NCBI GenBank assembly: GCA_038231775.1
Contig: JBBRKS010000227.1
Location: 1 to 5,749, forward strand
Direction of reading: 5' to 3'
Length of the DNA: 5,749 nucleotides
Source of the DNA: Stagnihabitans sp038231775
Lineage (GTDB): Bacteria; Pseudomonadota; Alphaproteobacteria; Rhodobacterales; Rhodobacteraceae
A model generated the notes under the pieces. That model saw only the letters and a program-made list of their open reading frames with translations. It was not told where the DNA came from and ran no database searches. Of this stretch, positions 1-4,815 are shown piece by piece; the first letter of the stretch is position 1; each line of letters begins with the position of its first letter. The position numbers and the translations under genes were made by a program.

Positions 1-103
1 CCGCAAAATCCTCGCCCACCTGCGGGCGCTCATCACCATGATCCTGGCGAGCATGGTCGGGGCCATCGAGGCCATTGGGGCCAAAATCTACCGGTCCAAC
101 GTC
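1..103 (+). pseudogene. 3' fragment of an unidentified plus-strand coding region
   Basis: Reading from base 2, the first 34 codons have G or C at the third position in 31 cases, with second positions clearly poorer in GC. This is the pattern of a real gene in a high-GC genome. The peptide begins RKILAHLRALITMILASM and looks like an amphipathic to hydrophobic helix. Coding is open to the left edge, so the true start is outside the window. After about base 103 the same frame loses its bias (9 of 22 codons end in G or C) but meets no stop until about 466, inside the opposite-strand oxidoreductase gene. The other two frames stop at 105-107 (TAA) and 115-117 (TGA). The natural end may therefore have been lost by a frameshift or a break. 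I do not recognise the protein family. It could also be a chance high-GC stretch, but the periodicity argues against that. Confidence 0.4.
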
Positions 104-214
104 CTAACATCGCCTGAAATCGTTGTTCAGATGCGACTAAATATGCGCGGCGCAGGGCAATCAAGTGCGCAGACCGATCCGCCGCGCCACGCCATCCGGC
201 ACAACCAAGCCGCC

Positions 215-242
215 GAAAGGGGTGTCGCCCCCTTCCCCTTTC
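215..242. repeat. Perfect 8-bp inverted repeat (hairpin)
   Basis: GAAAGGGG at 215-222 pairs perfectly with CCCCTTTC at 235-242 across a 12-base loop. An alternative shorter pairing, GGGG with the inner CCCC run, is also possible. It lies between the left-hand coding fragment and the convergent oxidoreductase gene, and it is the first of three GC-rich hairpins here. It probably contributes to transcription termination or to RNA 3'-end protection. No T-run follows in either direction, so I do not call it a terminator by itself. Confidence 0.5.
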
Positions 243-269
243 ATTCAGGGACAAATAATCCACGGGGGT

Positions 270-294
270 GCGGGGCTGTGAAACCCCCGCTTTT
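270..294 (+). terminator. Probable intrinsic terminator for plus-strand transcription
   Basis: GCGGGG (270-275) pairs with CCCCGC (285-290) around a nine-base loop, and TTTT follows at 291-294. The orientation fits a transcript coming from the left, that is, from the coding fragment at the window start. It also lies just beyond the end of the opposite-strand oxidoreductase gene (stop at 356-358). The short T-run makes it a moderate terminator. The preceding AAATAATCC plus G-rich hairpin resembles sequences I remember at gene ends in Rhodobacterales, but this is from memory only. Confidence 0.5.
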
Positions 295-307
295 GGCAAC
301 GGGTGCT

Positions 308-322
308 GGGGTGTGGAACCCC
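308..322. repeat. GC-rich hairpin near the 3' end of the oxidoreductase gene
   Basis: GGGGT (308-312) and ACCCC (318-322) form a five-base-pair stem around the loop GTGGA. The sequence echoes the hairpin at 270-290, since both have GGGG, a TGTG-containing loop and then AACCCC. On the minus strand it falls about 33 bases after the oxidoreductase stop and could mark that transcript's 3' end. No T-run follows it on that strand, so a role in termination is only an inference. Confidence 0.35.
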
Positions 323-355
323 TTCTTCGAGACACACATGCCCCTTATCCAGACC

Positions 356-1441
356 TCACCCCGCCTTCGCAAACCGCCCCGGCGCCAATTGCGCCACCAG
401 ACCCGCGTCTATCTGCGGTGCAGCCCCCAGGATCAGATCCGCCACCAACTGGCTCGCCGCAGGTGACGTCTGGAACCCGTAGCCGCCCTGACCAGCCAGC
501 CAGATCAACGCAGGCTCACCCACATCCGGCCCGATCACCAGACTGCGGTCCGGCGAAAAGGTCCGCAAGCCCGCCCATGAGGTGATCAGCCGCGTCACAG
601 GCTCTGTCACCATTTCTTCATAGCGCGCCAACCCTTCGGCCAGCACCATGTCATCGGCCCAGGCGTCATGCGGCTCCATCGGGTGCTCTTCGGCGGGCGA
701 GACGATCAGCGCCCCGGCATCTGGCTTGGCATACCACGTCTCACCACAGCCAAAGATCATCGGCCAGCGGCTGACATCATGGCCCCTTGGGGAGGGTATG
801 CGCGCCATCGACCGCCGGTTGGGCTGGAACCCAAGCGGGGCGACCCCCGCCAGCAGCGCCACCTGATCGACCCATGCCCCCGCCGCATTGATCACCAGCC
901 GGGCGGTGATATCGTGCCCACCCGCTGTCACAATCCAACCGCTCGGGGTCCGCCTGATGGCTGTCACCTTGGCCCCCAGACGGTATTCTGCCCCATGCGA
1001 CCGGGCGACCTTGGCAAAGCCCTGCAACAGCAGATCGGTGTCAATGTCCCAGGCATGTGCGGCCCAGGCCACATGCGCCACCTTGTCCGGGTTCAGGATC
1101 GGCACCATCGCGGTGGCCTCTGCCAGCGAAATCGCCTCAACCCCCAGTGCCTTTGTCTCATCCTGAAAGGCGTCGGCCTGATCGGCCCGGCCCAGCACCA
1201 TCAGGCCTCGCGGACCAAGAACCCCGTCAACGCTGCGGAAATAGTCACCCGAGGCCATCGACAACCCCACCACCGGCGGCAAGCCATAGCGCGGTTCATA
1301 CAACGCCGCCGAGCGGCCAGAGGCGTGATGCGCAAGCTGTGCTTCAGCCTCGACCAGCACCACCTTGCCAAACGGAGCCAACCGGGCAGAGGCCGAAACC
1401 CCGGCAATCCCACCACCGATAATCAGGAAATCCGCATCCAT
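356..1441 (-). CDS. FAD-dependent D-amino-acid dehydrogenase/oxidase, DauA/DadA-like
   Basis: This 361-residue cytoplasmic flavoprotein of the DAO family probably oxidises the alpha-amine of a D-amino acid to an imino acid, which hydrolyses to a 2-oxoacid and ammonia. The N-terminal FAD-binding fold shows GGGIAG at residues 9-14 and the ribose-binding Glu31. SGRSAA is at 41-46, NAAGAW at 185-190, WAGLR at 289-293 and GQGGYGFQTS at 317-326. Layout and motifs match Pseudomonas aeruginosa D-arginine dehydrogenase as I remember it. Tyr52, Arg210, Tyr237, Arg293 and Gly320 align with its active-site Tyr53, Arg222, Tyr249, Arg305 and Gly332. Its His48 and Glu87 appear as Leu47 and Leu80, so arginine is an unlikely substrate. 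The start at 1441 is chosen because GGAGG lies five bases upstream and the FAD motif follows directly. An in-frame extension to 1558 has no ribosome site and no conserved sequence. The family call is firm and the substrate is unknown. Confidence 0.9.
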   Translation of the reverse strand: MDADFLIIGGGIAGVSASARLAPFGKVVLVEAEAQLAHHASGRSAALYEPRYGLPPVVGLSMASGDYFRSVDGVLGPRGLMVLGRADQADAFQDETKALGVEAISLAEATAMVPILNPDKVAHVAWAAHAWDIDTDLLLQGFAKVARSHGAEYRLGAKVTAIRRTPSGWIVTAGGHDITARLVINAAGAWVDQVALLAGVAPLGFQPNRRSMARIPSPRGHDVSRWPMIFGCGETWYAKPDAGALIVSPAEEHPMEPHDAWADDMVLAEGLARYEEMVTEPVTRLITSWAGLRTFSPDRSLVIGPDVGEPALIWLAGQGGYGFQTSPAASQLVADLILGAAPQIDAGLVAQLAPGRFAKAG

Positions 1442-1446
1442 ACCCG

Positions 1447-1451
1447 CCTCC
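1447..1451 (-). promoter_or_regulatory. Ribosome binding site that fixes the oxidoreductase start
   Basis: On the minus strand GGAGG stands five bases before the ATG at 1441. The upstream in-frame ATG at 1471 has no comparable site, so the shorter protein is preferred. Confidence 0.75.
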
Positions 1452-1513
1452 GTTTCGGCAAGGTTTTCCATGGTTTGGCCACAAGCACAAGGCAGCAGAC
1501 AAGCACCGGCCAT

Positions 1514-1545
1514 CCCCTTGGCTCTGTGAAAGCCACGCGAAGGGG
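1514..1545 (-). other. Bulged stem-loop upstream of the oxidoreductase gene
   Basis: CCCCTT (1514-1519) pairs with AAGGGG (1540-1545). Directly inside it GGCT (1520-1523) pairs with AGCC (1531-1534), leaving a five-base bulge and a seven-base loop. It sits about 73 bases before the start codon, between the preceding terminator and the gene, so it may be a leader structure or overlap the promoter. I see no clear -35/-10 pair in 1442-1570 and cannot match this to a known riboswitch. Confidence 0.3.
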
Positions 1546-1571
1546 CGCGTGTTGGCACAGCCCGTCAAATC

Positions 1572-1598
1572 AAAAAGGCCCGGGACTCGCCCGGGCCT
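1572..1598 (-). terminator. Intrinsic terminator of the VPLPA-CTERM gene
   Basis: AGGCCCGGG (1576-1584) and CCCGGGCCT (1590-1598) make a perfect nine-base-pair stem with a five-base loop. On the minus strand it is followed by TTTTT (1576-1572), the textbook form. It starts 23 bases after the stop codon of the VPLPA-CTERM gene and separates that gene from the oxidoreductase downstream. Confidence 0.9.
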
Positions 1599-1620
1599 CT
1601 TTCTAATACCAACCAAATGT

Positions 1621-2322
1621 TCAGCCCTGATGCCGTTTGCGTGCAACGGCACCAAATCCCAACATGGCCAGGCCCAAGAACCAAACCGAACCCGGCAGCG
1701 GCACCGGGGCGTAGGTCATCAAATCCTGAGTCCCGTCTTCCGACAGGATGGTAATGCCCGACGGGTTCGTATGGAATGATCCATCGCCCACCGAGGTCAA
1801 CCAGTTTTGCGCCAGCGTCAGGGCCGTAGCCGACGAACTGGAGGTCACCTTGAACAGGCCGTCGCTGATATCCAGCGGATTGTCGGTCTTCTCGCTCACG
1901 ATTTCCCAGGCGGCCAACTGGAACGCGCCAGCTGTGTCAGAGCCTGCGATCTGCGACCACGCCCCGTTGGCCAAGGCAGAAAGCCGGTCAAGCATCTGGG
2001 TCGTCAAAACTGATTTCGACGTCCCGACAGTGTAGGTCAACGGTATGTCCAGAAATTCGAACGGCGACAGGCAGAAGGCAAGAAAATTTTTCGCACCGCT
2101 GCCATCGTTTCCAACCAGACGGAACACACCGGCGCCGATGCCGCTCCGGCTTTCGGTCCCGTTGGTATAGTCCACACCTACGTACCACTTGTTTGCGCCA
2201 GCCACATCACCAAACACACTTGTGTGTTGAGACGACACGTTGATCGTCGCCGCCGACCCTTGCGAAAGGGACAGCATCGTCGCGCCGACAACCGCCCCAA
2301 ACAGAGCTTTCACCGATATCAT
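1621..2322 (-). CDS. Secreted VPLPA-CTERM sorting-domain protein, possible thioester domain
   Basis: The 233-residue precursor has a Sec signal peptide (residues 1 to about 25), a polar Ser/Thr/Gly-rich body and a C-terminal sorting signal. That signal has VPLP at 207-210, a hydrophobic helix (about 213-226) and a basic tail, ARKRHQG. Such proteins are processed by a dedicated exosortase, which is not encoded in this window, and end up at the envelope or outside the cell. The only cysteine is Cys84, in FLAFCLSP. Residues 133-140, AFQLAAWE, resemble the Gln block of thioester adhesin domains, so a Cys84-Gln135 bond is conceivable. The start at 2322 is preferred because the signal peptide begins there, GGAGAG lies ten bases upstream, and a promoter sits just before it. 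A longer reading from 2472 would run through that promoter. It has its own terminator, so it appears monocistronic. The specific function is unknown. Confidence 0.85.
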   Translation of the reverse strand: MISVKALFGAVVGATMLSLSQGSAATINVSSQHTSVFGDVAGANKWYVGVDYTNGTESRSGIGAGVFRLVGNDGSGAKNFLAFCLSPFEFLDIPLTYTVGTSKSVLTTQMLDRLSALANGAWSQIAGSDTAGAFQLAAWEIVSEKTDNPLDISDGLFKVTSSSSATALTLAQNWLTSVGDGSFHTNPSGITILSEDGTQDLMTYAPVPLPGSVWFLGLAMLGFGAVARKRHQG

Positions 2323-2367
2323 ATTTACACCACTCTCCAAAGCGTCACAAAATTCCCCACATTGAAT

Positions 2368-2396
2368 TAAATAGACCGGAGCGCAGCCAGAGTCAA
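2368..2396 (-). promoter_or_regulatory. Sigma-70-type promoter of the VPLPA-CTERM gene
   Basis: On the minus strand TTGACT (2396-2391) is followed after exactly 17 bases by TATTTA (2373-2368), close to the housekeeping consensus. Transcription would begin near 2361, giving a leader of about 39 bases before the ATG at 2322. A GGAGAG ribosome site is at 2338-2333. The fit is good, but it is a prediction from sequence only. Confidence 0.65.
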
Positions 2397-2690
2397 AATT
2401 ATTTCTCATCGCCGCCATGAAGTTGCCGCAATTCAAAGCGCCAAAGCAAGATTGGCGGCTGTGGGCATGCAAGACAATGACAGATCAATCTCGAGTATTG
2501 GTGCCGTTTTTGATGCGCAAAAAACAAAGATTCCCGCTTGGGTTGCATAAAATACCAAAAGATCAATTCTTGATTGAAACTCTGCAATGATCAGAGACGG
2601 TTTGTTTCCAGAATCACCGAAATCCTGCGAGTCGAATCCGCAAAACTGTCGTCCCAATTTCGGCGCACGCCGTTCAGCAGCCTGTGCCAC
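2397..2690. other. Gene-free, AT-richer intergenic stretch
   Basis: I find no supported gene here. The short open frames have no codon bias, no ribosome site and no recognisable motif. The stretch is visibly richer in A/T than its surroundings. It lies between the terminator of the transport operon and the promoter of the VPLPA-CTERM gene. It holds two small dyads: CAAT-7-ATTG at 2486-2500 and TCAAT-5-ATTGA at 2563-2577. They might be regulator sites for the downstream gene, but the spacers differ and such dyads arise easily by chance. Confidence 0.4.
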
Positions 2691-2691
2691 C

Positions 2692-2724
2692 AAAAAAACG
2701 AAGGCAGGCCGAAGCCCGCCTTCG
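2692..2724 (-). terminator. Intrinsic terminator of the ABC transporter operon
   Basis: Read on the minus strand, 2724-2699 forms an 11-base-pair stem closed by the extra-stable loop C(UUCG)G and followed by seven Ts (2698-2692). One pair is a G-U wobble on this strand but an A-C mismatch on the other, which shows the direction of use. It starts 33 bases after the binding-protein stop codon, so the operon ends here. Confidence 0.93.
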
Positions 2725-2756
2725 CCGTGCGGTTGTAAGCCGTGTGGTTCGAAATG

Positions 2757-3836
2757 TCAGGAGGCGCTTTGCACGCCCTTCACGAACCAGTCGATCACGG
2801 CAAGGTCGGCATCGGCCATCACCTCGCCCTCTTTGACCTTCAACACGCCATCCTGGTCATAGATCGGGCCGGTGAAGATGTTGTAGGTCCCGGCCTTGTA
2901 GCCCGCCTGCACGCCGTCCGCCAAAGCGGCCACATCGGCTGGCACGTCCTTGGAATAGGGCGCGATCATCACGGTGCCCTCTTTGAAGCCATCCCACGTG
3001 TCCGTCGAAGCCCATGTGCCGTCAACCACGGCCTTGGCACGGGCCACGTAATACGGCCCCCAGATGTCCTCGATCGCGGTCAGGTGGGCGTTCGGCGCAA
3101 AGGTCGACATGTCAGCGCCCTGGCCAAAGCCGTGCAGCCCCTTCTGCTCCAGAATCTGCAGCGGCCCGGGGGAGTCGGTGTGGGTCGTGACGATATCGCA
3201 GCCCAGGTTGACCAGCGTTTCGGTGGCAGCCGCCTCTTTCGGCGGATCAAACCAGCTGTCGATCATCACCAGCTTGACCGTCGCCGCCGGGTTCTGCTTT
3301 TGCGCCGCCAGACAGAACGCGTTCACGCCCAACACGACCTCTGGCACCTTGTACGACCCCAGATAGCCCAGCACGCCCGACTTCGACAGCTTGCCGGCAA
3401 TCGTGCCCAGAACCGCACGGCCCTCGTGGAACTTGGAGTTATAGGTGGACACGTTGTCCGCCCGCTTGAACCCGGTGCAGTGTTCAAACTTCACATCGGG
3501 GAATTCACCGGCGACCTGAATGGTCTGATCCATGTAACCGTAAGAGGTCGTGAAGATCAGCTTGCAGCCCTGCTGGGCCAGATCGCGGATGACCGGAATG
3601 GCGCTGGCATCTTCGGCGACGTTTTCGACATAGATCGTCTCGACGGCATCGCCCAGTTCGGCGTCAATCGCCTCACGGCCCTTGTTGTGCGCCCAGGTCC
3701 AGCCATAGTCGCCGATCGGGCCAAGGAAGATGAAGCCGACTTTGATCTTGTCGGCGGCAAGTACGGGTGTTGCAAGCGTGGCCAGCGTGGCAGCGCCAGC
3801 GCCTTTGAACAGCGTGCGGCGGGAAATCGTTGTCAT
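2757..3836 (-). CDS. BMP-family ABC transporter substrate-binding protein, Tat-exported
   Basis: This 359-residue periplasmic binding protein belongs to the BMP/PnrA/Med family and captures the ligand for the two permeases encoded upstream. The N-terminus carries a twin-arginine signal, SRRTLF at residues 5-10, then a hydrophobic Ala/Thr/Leu stretch and PVLA before a probable cleavage near residue 27. There is no lipobox cysteine, so it is a soluble protein rather than a lipoprotein like many Gram-positive members. The mature part starts KIKVGFIFLGPIGDYGW (30-46), the usual first strand and ligand loop. Other landmarks are SWFDPPKE (194-201) and THTDSPGP (218-225). Family members bind purine nucleosides or bases, or sometimes other ligands; a purine-type substrate is my inference. 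The start at 3836 has AGGAG six bases upstream and begins the Tat signal; an extension to 3875 adds nothing conserved. It is the last gene of the operon, 54 bases after the permease stop. Confidence 0.93.
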   Translation of the reverse strand: MTTISRRTLFKGAGAATLATLATPVLAADKIKVGFIFLGPIGDYGWTWAHNKGREAIDAELGDAVETIYVENVAEDASAIPVIRDLAQQGCKLIFTTSYGYMDQTIQVAGEFPDVKFEHCTGFKRADNVSTYNSKFHEGRAVLGTIAGKLSKSGVLGYLGSYKVPEVVLGVNAFCLAAQKQNPAATVKLVMIDSWFDPPKEAAATETLVNLGCDIVTTHTDSPGPLQILEQKGLHGFGQGADMSTFAPNAHLTAIEDIWGPYYVARAKAVVDGTWASTDTWDGFKEGTVMIAPYSKDVPADVAALADGVQAGYKAGTYNIFTGPIYDQDGVLKVKEGEVMADADLAVIDWFVKGVQSAS

Positions 3837-3890
3837 CAGACTCTCCTGTTGGTTTCTTGTTTGTGGTGAACGCAAGGTTTGCCCGTCATT
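3837..3890 (-). promoter_or_regulatory. Leader of the binding-protein gene with strong ribosome site
   Basis: This 54-base gap is the only sizeable spacer in the operon. On the minus strand it ends in a stretch rich in A and C and nearly free of G (about 3871-3849), followed by AGGAGAG (3847-3841) just before the ATG. Such an unstructured leader favours high translation, which suits a binding protein needed in excess over the permeases. No internal promoter or hairpin is evident. Confidence 0.45.
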
Positions 3891-4814
3891 TCAGGTCGAC
3901 GGCAAGAACGGTTTTCCCAGACAGGCCGGGGCGTTCGCGCCCGCAGTTCCTCTGGAAGAGATGAAAGAAAGGGCAACCACCGTCATGGCATAGGGCATAG
4001 CGGCCCAGAACTGACTGGGCAAGAACGAGAACCCCGAGGCTTTTGCATAAAGCTCCAGCGCCATCAGAATGCCGAAAAAATAGGCACCTGCCAACAGCCT
4101 TCCACAGCGCCAGCCGGCAAAGACCACCAGCGCCAGCGCAATCCAGCCGCGCCCTGCCGTCATCTTTTCGGCCCACATCGGCGTGATGACCATGCTGAAA
4201 TAGCACCCGCCAATCCCCGCCATCGCCCCGCCAAACGCAATCGCCGCATAGCGCACACCTACGACCGAATAGCCGATGGAATGGGCCGACAGATCATTTT
4301 CCCCGACCGCCCGCAAGATCAGCCCGCCCCGGGTTGATTTCAGGAACCACGCGGTCAGCGGCACCATCAGCACGGCGAAGTAAACGATGGGCGAATAGCC
4401 AAAGATCACCTGCAGATATTCATGCTTGGCCAACGCATCGGGAAACACGCTTAGAAAGGGGGCGACGATCCGGCCGGTGAAGCTTAACCCCAACAGCGAC
4501 GATAACCCGGTGCCAAAGATCGTCAAGGCAAGCCCGGTCGCCACCTGATTGGAATTCAGTTGCAACACCAAGACGGCGAACAGCATACTCGCCGCAGCCC
4601 CACCCGCCGCAGCGCCCAACACGCCAACCCACGGATTTCCCGTGTAAACCGTCATGCCAAAGCCGCAAATCGCACCGACCAGCATCATCCCCTCAACCCC
4701 AAGGTTCAGGACGCCCGACTTTTCGGCCACCAACTCACCCAACCCCGCCAGCAGGATCGGCGTGGTCAGTCCGACCACCGTGATGATCGCCGCAATGATG
4801 AAATCTATGCCCAT
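3891..4814 (-). CDS. ABC transporter permease, BMP/nucleoside-type (YufQ/NupQ-like)
   Basis: This is a 307-residue inner-membrane permease, one of the two channel subunits of the import system. Hydrophobic segments occupy most of the chain. The family signature GELVAEKSGVLNLGVEG is at residues 26-42. The cytoplasmic loop AVGENDLSAHSIG (169-181), followed by an Ala/Gly-rich helix, is the region expected to touch the ATPase. GRGWIALALVVFAGW (221-235) and a C-terminal GKPF (300-303) are also typical. The length is normal for the smaller permease of such pairs. The start at 4814 is chosen because AGGTGG lies six bases upstream and the upstream gene stops right there, giving TGA-G-ATG, so the two are translationally coupled. 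A longer reading to 4868 would overlap the neighbour. The substrate is inferred only from the family, as nucleoside or related. Confidence 0.93.
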   Translation of the reverse strand: MGIDFIIAAIITVVGLTTPILLAGLGELVAEKSGVLNLGVEGMMLVGAICGFGMTVYTGNPWVGVLGAAAGGAAASMLFAVLVLQLNSNQVATGLALTIFGTGLSSLLGLSFTGRIVAPFLSVFPDALAKHEYLQVIFGYSPIVYFAVLMVPLTAWFLKSTRGGLILRAVGENDLSAHSIGYSVVGVRYAAIAFGGAMAGIGGCYFSMVITPMWAEKMTAGRGWIALALVVFAGWRCGRLLAGAYFFGILMALELYAKASGFSFLPSQFWAAMPYAMTVVALSFISSRGTAGANAPACLGKPFLPST

Positions 4815-4815
4815 C

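Noticed and set aside
33..335. 100-codon minus-strand frame at the left end
   Set aside because: It is opposite the biased plus-strand codons and passes through all three GC-rich hairpins. Its Trp/Arg/Pro-rich translation looks like a shadow.
1442..1558. 39-residue N-terminal extension of the oxidoreductase
   Set aside because: It is Cys-rich and unlike family N-termini, has no ribosome site, and would place the FAD motif far from the start. GGAGG marks the ATG at 1441.
668..1606. 312-codon open frame on the plus strand
   Set aside because: It is antisense to the oxidoreductase gene and runs across the neighbouring terminator. The product is Arg/His/Pro-rich with no recognisable motif.
2323..2472. 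50-residue N-terminal extension of the VPLPA-CTERM protein
   Set aside because: It would bury the signal peptide inside the protein and overlap the predicted promoter at 2396-2368.
2433..2693. 86-codon minus-strand frame in the intergenic stretch
   Set aside because: It has no codon bias, no ribosome site and no motif, and begins at the operon terminator. Nothing supports translation.
2742..3869. 375-codon open frame on the plus strand
   Set aside because: It lies entirely opposite the binding-protein gene. Long mirror frames are common in high-GC genes, and its His/Arg-rich translation matches no family. The minus-strand reading has a Tat signal, family motifs, a ribosome site and a terminator.
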